DNA from: Symbiodinium natans
Lineage: Eukaryota; Sar; Dinophyceae; Suessiales; Symbiodiniaceae
DNA: 64,000 nt
Assembly (NCBI GenBank): GCA_905221605.1
Contig: CAJNDS010002138.1
Coordinates: 444,999 to 508,998 of the forward strand
Reading direction: 5' to 3'
This document shows positions 17,990 to 30,100 of the stretch, piece by piece. Position 1 is the stretch's first letter. Each line of letters begins with the position of its first letter. The notes below the pieces were generated by a model. That model saw nothing but the letters and a program-made list of their open reading frames with translations, searched no databases and was not told where the DNA came from. A program made the translations under genes and the position numbers.

Positions 17990-18160
17990 GGGGTTTGGGG
18001 TTTGGGTTTAGGGTTTAGGGTTAAGGGTTAAGGGTTTAGGGTTTAGGGTTCAGGGTTTAGGGTTTAGGGCTTGGGTTTAGGGTTTAGGGGTCTGGGGTTT
18101 AAGGATTGGGGCTTTAGGGTTTGGTCGGACTCGCGTCTCGGGGTTGAGGGTTTCCGGCTT
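17990..18160 (+). repeat. TTTGGGG/TTTAGGG tract
   Basis: Varied units right of the coding island at 17,870-17,975. Confidence 0.85.
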
Positions 18161-18604
18161 AGGGCTTGAGGTTCGGCGGTTACGGCTTGGGCTTTGGGGC
18201 TTGGAGTTGCCCTAATCCCTAAACCCTAAACCCTAAACCCTATAACCCTCAACCCTAAACCCTAAACCCTAAACCCTGAGGTCAGATGGGTACATCAGAT
18301 GGTCAGCCTGATAGATCGATTATGATGAGTTACGGCCCCTTGCTTTTCGGTAGACCTGATACCCCAGCACCCTACAACACCTGCGCCCGCTCACCCGCGC
18401 AACCCTCAGTACAGATGGGGGCCCAACGTACAAGTTTGCTGATGGCTGCAGACCTTGCATGGCTCGAGCTCCAAACCCCAAAGCCGAAAGGCTTGTTCCC
18501 AAACCCCGGTCTTCGAGGCCTCGAAGAGGTTGGCGTTTCGGGCTCTCCACGAAACTCTGGCACCCCAGGCCCCTAAACCCTAAACCCTAAATCCTACAGG
18601 GCAA

Positions 18605-18945
18605 ACCTCGAACCCCCAAAACTGTCCCCCGCCTCCGCTTCCGCCAGATTCGCTGCGCAGGCTCCGCAGGGCTTCGACCTGCGGCGCGTGTTCCCAGCCA
18701 GGTCGACGACTTCAGGCTGGTGTAGGGTTTCGAGTTATCAACCAGCTGTCACCCTAAACCCTGTATCCCTGAACTCTGGCCCCTAAACTCCTAAACTCCC
18801 AAACCCCTAGCCCCAAACCCTAAACCTCCCAAACTCCTAGACTCCCCATAAACCCCAACCCCAAACTCCGAGTCACTAACCCGCCTGGAGCAGCTCGCTG
18901 GAGAAGGCCCCCGAGGCCAGTGCTGTCACCGTCGTCAGCCTTCCA
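18605..18945 (-). other. Two GC-rich coding-like islands
   Basis: Around 18,608-18,715 the minus strand allows VEALRSLRSESGGSG after CGCAG|GTC. Around 18,890-18,945 it allows RLTTVTALASGAFSSELLQA. Several frames are open, so exon status and boundaries are uncertain. Confidence 0.3.
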
Positions 18946-19257
18946 AGGGCGGGAAGCGGGGTGGGGGGGCCCCTCCAGGGTTTGGTGTTGGGGGTGTAGG
19001 GGTTTGGGGGCTTGGGGGTTTGAGCGTTTGGGGGGTTTAGGGTGTGTTGGGCTTTGGGGAGGGGGGGGCTGGGGCTTACGGCTTTTCGGAGGGCTTTCAA
19101 TGTATTTTCTGTGGTCCAAACCCACATCTCAACCGCCTCAAACCCCAAACTAGTTCATGCTTGGGATAGCATGAATAATTTTAGCGCTTATTCCTTATTG
19201 GGTTTAAGTACCCTGAAAAATGTAACATGTTACCCAACTATGACAAAGCAAAGGGGC

Positions 19258-19334
19258 CTGCTGCTGCAAGCCTCCAGCCATGTGGCGGCCGCTTCGTTCA
19301 CGGCGACGCACAAGACCCTGCCGCTGGGGTTGAC
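19258..19334 (-). CDS. Probable exon (unknown domain)
   Basis: Acceptor GCTCAG|GTC, then VNPSGRVLCVAVNEAAATWL and EACSS, then donor AGCAG|GCCC (GC type). Composition is that of a globular protein. A TTTAGGG array begins about 45 bp to the right. Confidence 0.55.
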
Positions 19335-19380
19335 CTGAGCGATGCAGGGCTCGGGGTATTCGCTTTCGGGTACAGACCTC

Positions 19381-19513
19381 AAGGTTTAGGGTTTAGGGTT
19401 TAGGGTTTAGGGTTTAGGGTTTAGGGTTTAGGGTTTAGGGTTTAGGGTTTAGGGTTTAGGGTTTAGGGTTTAGGGTTTAGGGTTTAGGGTTTAGGGTTTA
19501 GGGTTTAGGGTTA
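19381..19513 (+). repeat. Near-perfect TTTAGGG array
   Basis: About 19 uninterrupted TTTAGGG units, the cleanest array in the left half of the window. Confidence 0.97.
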
Positions 19514-19738
19514 GGGTGTAGTACCTAGGGTTGGTGCAGGGTTTGCAGTTCACGGTTCACGGTTTAATGACCTAGCGGTTGCTGCACAGATTTTGAGCCA
19601 CAAAACCCTGAGCGTCAACGCACCAAGGTCCCAAAACAACTCAAGCTGGCCCCCTTTCAAGCCTTTAAATTCTGAAGGCTTTGAGATAGTTGGAAGATGT
19701 TGGAAGTAGGGCTCCATATACCCTAACTCCCAGGCCAC

Positions 19739-19834
19739 TGGGAGGATCCAACAAGTAGATCCCCTTAAGGGTTCCTAAGAATGACCCAGTAATAGAGGGT
19801 ACGATTTTGGGGTCCTACTTTTTGGATCCTCCCA
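19739..19834. mobile_element. MITE-like element, family 6
   Basis: The left end TGGGAGGATCCAACAAGTAG and the reverse complement of the right end match at 19 of 20 positions. The interior is about 55 bp, without an ORF. Confidence 0.65.
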
Positions 19835-20154
19835 GGGGTCTGGGCTTGGGAGTGATCCAGGAACTGTCAGCAAAGTGTTTTGGTGACCTGCACTTCGAGA
19901 ATTCGGGTCCACAGCGCGCGCAGCAGTCTGCAGACTCACCCATCTCAAGACCGACAACTCACAACTCTCAGGGTTGGGGAGGGGGGGTGGCAGCGCTGTT
20001 TTGCACAGGGGGGGTGCTAAGGTCTAGACTGCCTCGTAACGTGAATAGTTGGAAACGTCGCGATCGGATACCAGCTCAGTCCGTGCAATCGCGACCGTGG
20101 AGGCGGGGCTTGTTTCATATTCCGCTTCGGTGGGGGATGGGTATACCCTAAAAC

Positions 20155-20490
20155 CGAAACCCCAAACCTAAGCCCTAAGACCTAAGGCCTAAGCCCTAAA
20201 CCCCAAACCCTAAGCCCTAAACCCTAAACCCTAAACCCTAAACCCTAAACCCTAAACCCCTAAACCCTAAACCCTAAACCCTAAACTCTAAGCCCTAAAC
20301 CCTCTACTAGTTCAAGGGCTTCCTGGCCAAAAGCCCCAGCCCTATAGAGGGCTCAAGGGGTCTCCAGAGCAATTTTCCACAAGACATGTAAGTGGCGTGG
20401 CGGTTTGAGGGTTAAGGATTTAGGATTTAGGATTTAGGATTTAGGATTTAGGATTTAGGATTTAGGATGTAGGATTTAGGATTTAGAGCC
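20155..20490. repeat. CCCTAAA tract followed by TTTAGGA tract
   Basis: CCCTAAA, CCCTAAG and related units at 20,160-20,310, then nine TTTAGGA units at 20,410-20,490. Confidence 0.9.
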
Positions 20491-20999
20491 TTACCGTTCC
20501 GGATTCCCCCCTATACAGCATTCGAGCACCGTCTTGCACAGAGTCTTGATTGGCAGCCCTAACCCTTAAGCCTTCAGCCTTAAGCCCAGAAACCCTAAAC
20601 CTCAAAATTCTCCAAACCCCAGAGTTTTGGGCCTGTACCATACAAGGCCTGAAAACCTAATTGCCCCTATCAGCCTCGAACCCCACTTCCGGCAACTGCT
20701 ACCAGGCGGCGCCCTTCCAAACGGAACGAAGCAACAGAGGGGCCGAGCCCTTGATCAAGATGATCCTCGGAGAGTTCTCTTTTGGGAGAAAGTTGGGTTA
20801 GGGCATAGGGTTTAGGATTTAGGATTTAGGGTTTAGGGTTTAGGGTTTGGGGTCCGAGGGTTTCTTAGGCCATGCGCTTCCAATACTCCTTCTATACAGC
20901 GGCAAACTTGCAGGGTGTTTTTACTGCGGTAGGTTTTGCAGCGCATGCTTGAATCCCCCCATCAAGGTGCTTGAGAAACCTGACGACTTCCTCACTCAC

Positions 21000-21560
21000 A
21001 GCTGGAACCACAAAGTCTTAGTGGGCGCCACCTGGATTTTGACTTTGTGAGCCTAACCCTGTCCGTACATCCCAGGTGACAAGCACCGGAATGCCTGCCG
21101 CCCTCCACACGGTCTGGTTTCAGTGTAATTCTAAAGTAGTACGACGACACCTGTAAACCTAGCGCTCGGAGCAGGTGCCTAAAAACACCACCCCTCAATG
21201 GTGCGCTGATGCTGCTTATCAAGTGGCGCTGTGTCCAACCCATATAAGAGGACGGTAGTATGGAGGACTGGAAATTTTGGAGCGAGCCTTCCATGTCCTA
21301 CTACGACTACACCCCACATGATCAAGTTTCGAGAAAACCCGCAGCTGCTTTTGCCGATGCAGTGTTTGGTAGCGACCATTATCTGTGTGCCCAGCTGTTT
21401 GGCCTGTAGCGCGGTAGCTACCTTGCACCTTGTCCCCGGTCGTACACGTTCGGGGGCCACCCGTTCGTCTCTTGCCCACTCTGCGTCAGTATTCCATATC
21501 ATAAAACGGTTTGCTGACCGACTGGTGGTCTGTGACAATCTGCAGGCGGAACTTTGATGA
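21000..21560 (-). pseudogene. Degenerate LINE-type reverse transcriptase tail
   Basis: One minus-strand frame contains FPVLHTTVLLYGLDTAPLDK. A shifted frame then contains GVFRHLLRALGLQV. Non-LTR retrotransposons carry 'V-L-L-Y-G-x-(E/D)-x-W/x-x-L' followed by a 'R-x-L-x-x-L/I' helix near the end of the RT region. The match is split by at least one frameshift, and no endonuclease or active-site block is present. It is probably an old insertion in an intron. Confidence 0.35.
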
Positions 21561-22369
21561 ACAAGGACTGAGTGGACATCCCGGTCTGATTCCCGAGGAT
21601 ACTTTGCCTAACAGCGAACGATGGGTTCGTGTATATACCCTCAGAAGTTGCGCGTAGCGCTCGTTGTCCCGTAGCCTCCGAACCGCGATAGTCGGGAATT
21701 GCTGGTCAGAGTTACGGTCACCCTAAACCCTAAAGCCTAAACCCTAAACCCCAAACCCGGACTCAAAAGCCGAAGCACCCAAGCCCTCTTGGCACTCTTT
21801 TCGCTTCGTAGACATGGTAAGTAAAGTAAGGGGTTTAGGGTTTAGCGTTTAGGGTTTAGGGTTTAGGGTTTTTTGGCTTAGGCCTAAACTCCTGAACACG
21901 ACGGCCCAGAGCCTTGGACCCGGAACCCCTCCACCCGAAAAAAGCCTGTCAGGGCACCACAGGTCATTCTTTGCGCACGCCTTCACGTCCCCTGCGCGAC
22001 AATTTGGGGGCAGGACAAGTAACGCAGGCAATGGGTTTAGGGTTTCGGAATTTCGGGCTTAGAAGAGGTACGTCCTAAAACTCAAAGCCCTACCCCCAAA
22101 CTCAGGGCGTTGAGAGTCTTTTCTCCTTTGCGGGCACAGTCAGAGTGAACCCTACACGGCTCTCTTCTTGCGAAGCTGCTACTGCAAACCTCGAATGAAA
22201 CGACGGAAATGACCCTTGAACCCCAAGCACAAAACTCCAGGACCCGCACGCCCAAAAACCCCTGACAAGCCCCATGGGTTTAGGTTTCGGGTTTCGGGCT
22301 AAAAGGGCTTGAACCCAACCCCTCGAAAAGCAGCTGTAGCCCTGAACTAGCGGCGCTCACAGAAAGGGT

Positions 22370-22575
22370 TGAAAAGGTATGTTTTGGGGCTTAGGCTCTT
22401 TCGCAAATCCCGCACAGACTCTCCTACATGCCATTTTTGCACGACCCTGGGTCCCACGGCCCTTGAACTCATCACACAAGAACAAGACGAGGCACATGTG
22501 CATCCAGGCTCTACTCTAGCGCAACAACAGTACGCACCTTCACATCCGAGGCGTTTGGGGTCTACGCTGGCATAT
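22370..22575 (+). other. Open frame without recognised identity
   Basis: A plus-strand frame of about 70 codons (KSRTDSPTCHFCTTLGPTAL) with no motif support. Not called as a gene. Confidence 0.2.
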
Positions 22576-22630
22576 AATCGCCCTAAACCCTAAACCCTAA
22601 ACCCTAAACCCTAAACCCTAAACCCCGCAC

Positions 22631-22711
22631 AGATTTGTTTACGAATGCTTCCCGACCTTGGAGCACGGATGGGGTCCGGCCGAGGATCAGAGCCACAGCA
22701 TCCGGGTCCTC
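22631..22711 (-). CDS. Probable exon (unknown domain)
   Basis: Twenty-seven codons in phase 0: EDPDAVALILGRTPSVLQGR and then EAFVNKS. Acceptor TGCAGAG|GAG and donor AAATCT|GTGC. The clean phases and protein-like text support an exon. Function unknown. Confidence 0.6.
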
Positions 22712-22729
22712 CTCTGCATGAAGCCCTTA

Positions 22730-23335
22730 ACCCTAAACCCTAAACCTAAACCCTAAACCCTAAACCTAAACCCTAAACCCTAAACCCTAAACCTATACCC
22801 TAAACCCTAAACTTCCACGTAACGGCTGTAGGGTTTCAGTATCTTGGGGAATTAGGATTGAGGGCTTTAGGGCTTCGAGCCAACTTGGGGGTTCATGGAC
22901 AGCGACAAGTAGCGCGTGTTAGCAGAAATTCTACCCCTAAACCCTAAACCCTCAACCCTGAACCCTAAACCCCTAAACCCCTAAACCCCTAAACCCCTAA
23001 ACCCCTAAACCCCTAAACCCTGAACCCTAAACCCTAAACCCTAAACCCGAAACCCTAAACACCCCCCAAAAAATCTTTCAAAGATGGTGTCGCCTTCGCC
23101 CGACCGATCCGAGCCCCTTTCCTTGGCTTTAGGGTTGGTTGAGAAGGGTTTAGGGGTTTGGGGGTTTAGGGTTTAGGGTTTAGGGTTTAGGGTTTAGGGT
23201 TTAGGGTTTTAGGGTTTTAGGGTTTAGGGTTTCGGGGTTTCAGGGGTTTCAGGGGTTTAGGGGTTTAGGGGTTTAAGGGGTTTAGGGGTTTAAGGGGTTT
23301 AAGGGGTTTAAGGGGTTTAGGGGTTTTAGGGGCTG
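22730..23335. repeat. CCCTAAA, CCCCTAAA, TTTAGGG and TTTAGGGG tracts
   Basis: CCCTAAA at 22,730-22,815; CCCTAAA and six CCCCTAAA at 22,935-23,060; TTTAGGG then TTTAGGGG and TTTAAGGGG 8-9-mers at 23,160-23,325. The island between (23,075-23,135) has a weak minus-strand frame, SGEGDTIFERFF. Confidence 0.9.
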
Positions 23336-23846
23336 CTGGAGGGCCTCAGGGTTACAGGGGCTTCGGGTTTGGCGCTTTAGGGTGTGTTCGCGTTTGGGGG
23401 TTGAGGGAGTTCGTTGAGGGCTTCGGAACTCGGAAACCTTGACTTAGGAAGCCCGCGCACCAGCAACCCTGCTCTTTGCGCCCCCCCATGCCCTCTCTTT
23501 TGGGGAGCGTTTGGAGAAAGGACTCCGTTTTGCGAAGCTGGCCTAGTGGTAAAGACCCTAACACCCTAACACCCTCAAGCCAAAAGCACACAGAGAACAC
23601 GTGCTTCGCAGAAACTGTATACCTTTCGGCTACCACCGACAGTCTGTACTGTAAGGGGCCTTAAAACTTAAAACAAGGTTTTGGGCGGCTATACCAAATG
23701 AAGGACCTGGAACTGTCGGAACTTGCGGCGAGCGACACCGCCACGGAAAGATCGCCCTGGACGACAACATTAGAAACTCTTGGGTTTGGGGGACTTGTGG
23801 CTTGGGGTTTTTTCGGGCTGAGGCTTAGGGCTTGAGGGTGGTGGAG

Positions 23847-23900
23847 CACACACACACACACACACACACCCACACACGCACGCACGCACGCACGCAGGCA
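23847..23900 (+). repeat. (CA)n/(CACG)n microsatellite
   Basis: Eleven or so CA units followed by five ACGC units. Confidence 0.95.
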
Positions 23901-24340
23901 CAGGGTCATATCGGGGTCGGAATAACTACTAATCATATTCCCTTACGGCCCCTTTGTAATTACACTATAATCACCCCGAAACCCCACGCTTTAGAATACG
24001 CGCATCAAATGCAACTGCTGGGGAACACGCAAAGACCCCACGTGATACAGCCTACTTGGAATGCAAATGAGCAATGTTATTTTTGCTGCAAACTCTTGCA
24101 GTTCTCTGTTGAGCCACGAACTCATGAGAACTTGCCATCGGGCTTCTGACCTTGCTGATTCAACCTACCGCGAATGGCACAACTCTTTCGTTGCTATGGA
24201 GGATTATTTACAACGCATTCTTCACTTCCTTTAAAGCATGAGTCTTGAATGATATTCTTGTGAGTGTACAAAAACACTCTGTTTCACCTTCATCGCACAG
24301 ACTTCGGTCCGCATGCCCCGAAAACCCCATTCTAATCATG
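23900..24340. other. Unique AT-richer stretch without recognised gene
   Basis: No telomere units. A plus-strand frame (NEQCYFCCKLLQFSVEPRTH) is open but isolated. Nothing else seen. Confidence 0.3.
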
Positions 24341-24395
24341 CTGGCCCCTAAACCCTAAACCCTAAACACTATATTAGAGAGCTTATGGAACGAGC

Positions 24396-24478
24396 CTCGT
24401 GCGCGGAACGCTTCCATGCGCTGCTGAGCTGCCCCAGCCGTCGCTGCATCTCCTGCCGGCTGAGTCTTGGCAGGGAGT
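24396..24478 (-). CDS. Probable exon, charged helix
   Basis: Acceptor CCAACAG|AC followed by SLPRLSRQEMQRRLGQLSSA and WKRSAHE; possible GC donor GAG|GCTC. CCCTAAA lies 15-20 bp to the left and TTTAGGG directly to the right. Confidence 0.55.
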
Positions 24479-24484
24479 CTGTTG

Positions 24485-24835
24485 GGTTTAGGGCTTAGGG
24501 TTTAGGGTTTAGGGCTTAGGGTTTAGAGTTTCGGGTTTAGGGTTTAGGGCTTAGGGCCTAGGGCTTAGGGTTTAGGGTTTAGGGTTTAGGGTTTAGGGTT
24601 TAGGGTTTAGGGTGTAGGGTTTTATGGCTTGGGGGCTTTCCGGGCTTGATGGGTTTCAGTTCCCCTAAAGGGCAAAACCCTAAAACCCCAAGCCCTAAAC
24701 CCTAAACCCTAAACCCCTAAACCCTAAACCCTAAACCCTAAACCCTAAACCCTAAACCCTAAAACCCTAAAACCCTAAAACCCTAAACCCTAAACCCTAA
24801 ACCCTAAACCCTAAACCCCTAAACCCCTAAACCCT
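24485..24835. repeat. TTTAGGG tract then CCCTAAA tract
   Basis: TTTAGGG at 24,485-24,620 and CCCTAAA, with CCCTAAAA variants, at 24,680-24,835. The two arrays face each other, so the DNA strand could fold back on itself. Confidence 0.95.
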
Positions 24836-25097
24836 TAGTCCCTGGAAGGAACCAGCTGTGCCCTGTATGCATTTAAAGAATGGGGACCTGTTGGCCTGCT
24901 CTGTGACTTCGGGCTCCATGCGATAACAAATATCGTCAGCCCCTAAACCCTGAAACATTTAAAACCCCCAAGCCCGGAAGCCCAAACAGGACTCTTCAAA
25001 GCCCTAAATCCGAAAACCTAAAACCTAAAACCTTTAAACCCCTAAACCCGAAAAACCTAAAAACACCTTCGACCCCTAAGCCCGTGAATCCTCAACC

Positions 25098-25233
25098 TTA
25101 CTTGGAGGTTCAGGGTACTTATTGACCAATTGCCGCTGCCACTTATAAGCCCCTTAAGTGCCCTGATATGGTTCTCATGTGGGTTTTTAGTACAATCAGA
25201 GTTGGTTAATAAGCACCATGAACCTTCAAGTAA
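25098..25233. mobile_element. MITE-like element, family 4 (copy 2)
   Basis: The left arm TTACTTGGAGGTTCAGGGTA and the reverse complement of the right arm (TTACTTGAAGGTTCATGGTG) form long inverted repeats that continue inwards (CTTATT-ACCAA). See copy 1 at 15,428. Confidence 0.75.
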
Positions 25234-25769
25234 GCCCTCCGAAGTCCTCATCAGGGGCATAGGGTGTGGAGGCAGGAGAAAGGTTTGGAGCATCGCGGGG
25301 TGGAAACTTCGGGCTTAGGAACGCTGAAGGATGGTGTACAGCGAAGGACCCTAAACTTGAATAACCCTGAACCCTGAAAGGTTGCGGATTTAGGGGTTTA
25401 CGAAAATAGGGGGCCCCTAACATAGACCCCAAATAGCAGGATCCCCTTAGGATAACGACCCCAAGAAGGTACCTTGATTTCGGAAACCCTATGTAGGGCT
25501 TAGGGCTTTGGGGTCTAGGGGCCGCCTGGGGTTTAGGGCCTAGTGAGGGCTGCTAGACCCCCGAGCCCCAAGCCCCCAAACCCTAAGCCCTACATGCTTC
25601 TTGAGGGTTGCCGGGCCCTAAATCCCACGCCAAGCTGCTGTCAACAGCGCGTGCTCGAAGTAAGCCTCGCCAAAAGGTGGTCCGCGGGATTTAGGGTTTG
25701 GGGTTTCGGGTTCCCAGCAGGTGGCCCCTTCCCCTTCTGCTCACCCTTACGCCAAGCCCGAACTCAAAC

Positions 25770-25862
25770 CTTTTTCAGCCGTAAACACAAAAGCCCCCGA
25801 GGAAACAAACTGCCCCAGCCGGGCGGCACAGTACTCTGCGCCAGAGGTCAGGGCCGGCGTGC
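25770..25862 (-). CDS. Probable exon (unknown domain)
   Basis: Acceptor AACCCAG|GCAC, then TPALTSGAEYCAARLGQFVS and SGAFVFTAEK, then donor AAAAAG|GTTTGAG. Strong protein-like text with canonical sites. Another weaker island (AYFEHALLTAAWRG) is at about 25,635-25,680. Confidence 0.6.
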
Positions 25863-25924
25863 CTGGGTTGCGGATGAGGGTTTAAGGTTTCGGGGGGGTT
25901 TTAAGGTTTTTAGAGGTTAAGAGG

Positions 25925-26965
25925 GGAGATGAACGCTGCTAGGGCTGCAGGGTGCGCAGTGTCTCAGGGTTTCTGGGCCTTTCAGGCTTCAGGGCCGCAG
26001 ATCGAAGCGCTTTTTCTTGGTGCTACGATGCAGGGGCTGGGCTTGAGAATCAGAGAAACAACCTCTCTCCAGCAACGCCCCAGGTGCTGGCATGAGCGTC
26101 GAAGGACAAGGGAAGCCTGGCCATTTGAGCGCGCAAAAAGGGGCCCAAAGGGCTCCCAGAAGTCACCCCGGGCATCAGAAACCCTGTTCTCTGCAGTGGA
26201 TTGTACAGAGCCAAGCCTGTAGACGCATACAGAACGCCCTCTAACCCTTTTTTTCCAGCAAGAATTGCCCTTAAAGCGCTCTGAAACATGTTCCTAAATA
26301 TGATCCTGTTGAACCTAATAAGGGAAAATAACCCCATGGGTGTCCAGGGCCAGGAAACTCCCAAAAGTGAAGGGCTTGGCCCTTTAGGAGACTGGCTGAG
26401 ATTGGGTTTAGTGGGGTTGGTTTGGGGGGCTCAAGGGGTTTAGGGCCTTTAGGGGCGTCAGGAGGTTCAGGAATAGGAAGTCTACTAAGGGGCTTAGGGG
26501 GTTTTAGGGGTTTAGAGGGTTTCGGGGGTTTGGGGGCGGTAGCCTGAACGCTCCAACCCCACACCCCTCAACCTCACTTGGCCTCATGGAAGGGGGAAGC
26601 TTGGTCTGCGTCTTCGTGCCCTGAGCCTGTCCTGCAGTTCGGGTTGAGGAGTCTCCCTGTTTGGGGTGACTGGCAAAGGGGGGGGGGGGGTTGGCTTGAT
26701 AGGGTGGCAGGGCTTGTAGAAAGATGAAGGTTCCTTTCGTTGTGAAAAAGGTGGGGCGGCGCAGGGGCCCGTGATGTTGGGAAGCCATCGAACTCCATGC
26801 ATGTTTGTTGCCCTGAACCCAAAAAGCCTCTGCACTCAAGCACCCTATACTGGATGGCTGAATCTCCGAAACCCCAAAAACCGAAACGCCAAAGCCTAAA
26901 CCCACTAACCCTAAACCCTAAACTCCTGCTGAACCCTGAACCCTAAAGTCCTAAGAACCCCTGAA
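25925..26965. other. Repeat-poor stretch left of the Copia element
   Basis: A possible exon (minus, FLRAQMARLPLSFDAHAS near 26,090-26,145), a G run at about 26,678-26,690, and CCCTAAA scraps at 26,905-26,967. No gene could be assigned. Confidence 0.3.
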
Positions 26966-26967
26966 CC

Positions 26968-26972
26968 CTAAA
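26968..26972. repeat. Target-site duplication CTAAA (left)
   Basis: CTAAA, matched by 36,147-36,151. It is part of the telomere-like CCCTAAA unit. Confidence 0.85.
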
Positions 26973-27122
26973 TCTGAAATCGTCAAGATCGGACTCAGCC
27001 GATGACCAAAGGCGTACCTTTTTCCATGACAACTCGAACCCTTGTGCCTTCGGTCAGCGAGTAGCATCTGTGCACATACTCACTGGCAGACTGAGAGCCT
27101 GCGAAATCTCATTGAATTTACA
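26973..27122 (-). repeat. 3' LTR of the Copia element
   Basis: 150 bp, identical to 35,997-36,146. In element sense it begins TGTAAATTCAATG and ends GATTTCAGA, so the 3' end is not the canonical CA; the boundary is set by the perfect 5-bp target duplication. On the sense strand the bases before it include AGAGGAGAG, a candidate polypurine tract, about 14-22 bp away. Confidence 0.9.
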
Positions 27123-27126
27123 CTGC

Positions 27127-30100
27127 TTACAAACTCTCCTCTGTAAACGGAAGCTTTACGGCGCCGGTGATCTCCTCCCACCAGAGATCCGCCTTCATTG
27201 GTTTTGTCGCGATGTCGGCGTACTGCAGGTCGGTCGGAACCCATGCCAATCGTCCTTGACGTCGGAGGTCTTGTCGGATCGCAGCCACATCGATGGCCAG
27301 GCGCCTATCGGAAGGCACCCTCGGGACCCCTTCTTTGCGGAGGTGGTCATAGAGCGACCTGCAATCGCTCAGATACCGAAGTTTCACCCGGCCGGTCTCA
27401 TGCCTACGCACCAGGCGTCCTTGAAGTAGGGTCTCCAGAAAGAGCTGCACGTACTCTCCATTCTCCATTGCCCCGGCACAGCCCATGGTCTCAGCGGCGA
27501 AGGTGGATCTGCAGACTCGGTCACAGGCCGAACTCCTCCAGTCCAGCAGACTCATGCGGCACTTCTCGCCACGGAGAATCTTCTCATCAGCCAGAAAATA
27601 CATTCCACCAATTTGTGAAGAGACCTTCGAGTTTCCCCTCTTGGCCTTCCTCTCCTTGACACTGAAGGGTCCCTCCTTGATGCGTCCGGCCTCTTCTTCC
27701 TCCATTGTCAGGGCATAATGGGGATCTTCGGGATCTTGAGGAGCATTTGACCACCCAGCGTCGTGGTAGCATAGGAGGACTCCCTGATTGAAATTGACGG
27801 GCCGGAGACGTACGCCTTCGGCAGCATGTTGTCGTGCCCGTTTTGCCAGGAGGTTTGTGAAGCGTATGTCAGACACGCTCGGGTCCTTCTGGAGCTGTTG
27901 CGCCATCGATACCCCAGTCTGAAGATCCGGTCTTGTCTGGCCAGCCAACCACGATAGAGCGCCCACCAGCGATCGGTTATCGGCCTTCTGGGCAGACGAG
28001 GCAGGGTCATCGTCATGTTGTCCACGCTCGAGCTCGATCTCGAACAACCGAGTCTCTGAGTAGTTCTCCTGGGTGACCCTTACCTCCAGGTTCTCTTCAT
28101 CGACCTCCACAAAGGATCCGATATACTCGAATTGCCCGTCCTCCCAGTCCTCAACGGGAAAAGCTGAGCTCAGTGCCGATTTCAAGACAAGACCCAGACC
28201 ACGGTCTCCGACAAGGAGCAAATCATCGACGTGAACCGCAACGTAGGAGAGCGGTGGGGAGTGTGTCCCGTCGTCCAGTATCTCGCAGAACTGAAAAATG
28301 CATGGATCCAACTCGCATTGGACAAATCTCCCCTTCTTGTTCCCGTCGAAGTTGATGCGCAGGTCGAGGATCTCCTTGCAGAGCTTTTGCCACCAAGCCC
28401 TCGGACTGTCGACGAGCCCAAAGACTCCTTTGGTGAGCTTTATGAGTTGTTCGGGATGGAGGTTCCCGATACCTCCTCGGGGCTGTCGGATATACAGCTC
28501 CCGTTCCAGCTTTTCTCCGTTGAGAAAGGCGGCAGTGATGTCGCCTGCTGACGCCGTCCAGTTGTTCTCCAGGTTCGAGGCCAGGATCTGGAGCAAGAGG
28601 AGCACTCCTTGTCTCGAGACAGTGGGCGCGGAGGTATTCAGCCCCAGTTGGAGGTCTGGGTCAAGATGCCCTCCAATCACTAACCTCGCTTTGTGCTTCC
28701 ACGGGAGGGCTGTATTCTTCTTGCGCTTTGACCAATTCTTATCGCGGTAGGCGAACCGGCTGGTGAGGACTCGTTCTGGACGGTCTGCAAGTATTCTCCG
28801 GCTCTCCTCCACGCTCATTGCCTTCACCGCATCGTGATCAACGTGTTCGCGCCACTGTTTCAACTCTGCCTCTCGGAAAGCAGCATGCTGTGTGGACGGG
28901 ATCATGTTCCACGGCAACTCCTTTTCCAGCTGCTTTTCACGTCCTCTTGGAGCGGTGGCCTTCCGCATCATATGTACCTCGTGGACACCATCTTCTCGTC
29001 CATAGGGCCCTTTTCCTCGGAAGCGTCGACGAGGTCCTCCAACTTTTCCTTCATCATTCCTCTTTCCACCGTCTGAGTCCAGACTTGTCGTTCCCTGCTC
29101 TTCACCTTGATGATCCTCATCGCCATACGGTCCGTCGTCTTCAATCTCGATCTGCTCGCCCCCAATCTCATCCGCATCTTCTTGGGGATCATCCTCATAA
29201 AGATCGGGATCGCCTGGGTCATACGACAGCAACTTTTCCAAATCGTCTTTGGTGAGCCGCAGTGAAAAGGCGGACCCAATCTCCTCACTGGTGGCTCGCC
29301 TTGCGTGTTCCGGAGCTATCAGATGGCAACGGCCCCCATACGAAGCCCATAGGTTGTGATGCTCCCTCCCGACCACGGGCCCCTTCCATGTCCATTCCTT
29401 GGAGTTCTTTGGCTTGCGGTAGAAGAAGATCACGTCGCCGGCCACCAACTCGTCTTTAGAGACACGAGCCCGTTGGAGAAGAGCTCGGCGTAGCTTCTGA
29501 TCCCCTTGGCATTGAAGGTATGCGGTCCTTGCCGCCAAGCGTATGCTGTGTTCTCGGGCCCGTTGTTGATCAGTCGTGAGTACGTGTTCTTGTTGAAGGT
29601 CATCACGGGTGTCAAGGAGATCGCCAGGAACGTAGGGGTCCTTGCCAAAGACGGCCTGGGTAGGTGAGTATCCGCCAACTCTCCTCAACTCGTTCTTGGC
29701 CGTGTTCACCGCCATTATTCCAATCTCGTGGTCGCTGGCCGTGAGGCTCCGATCATCACAAACACGTCTCCAGATCGCCTTCCACAAGCCATTGTGACGT
29801 TCGGTTGCACCAAGTTGCCAATGAGCCTGTCCCGCAACGTTCCGCAACTTGGTGCCGTGCCATGCGCCGAATTTTGCCAGTCCAGCTTGTAAGCCAGTCT
29901 CCAGGTCGATCGCCAAGACGGCCGGGGCCCCGAATGTATTGGCCCACACCCTGCAGAACGTCTTCTCCATGGCCTCGGTGCTGTGCCCGTCGAGTTCGCC
30001 AACCAGGTGGTAGGAGGTGCCGTGATCGTAGACAGAGAGCATCTCGATCTTCTCCCCCGTAGAATCCACCACAGTGAACGCGTCAACCCCGACGACTTGG

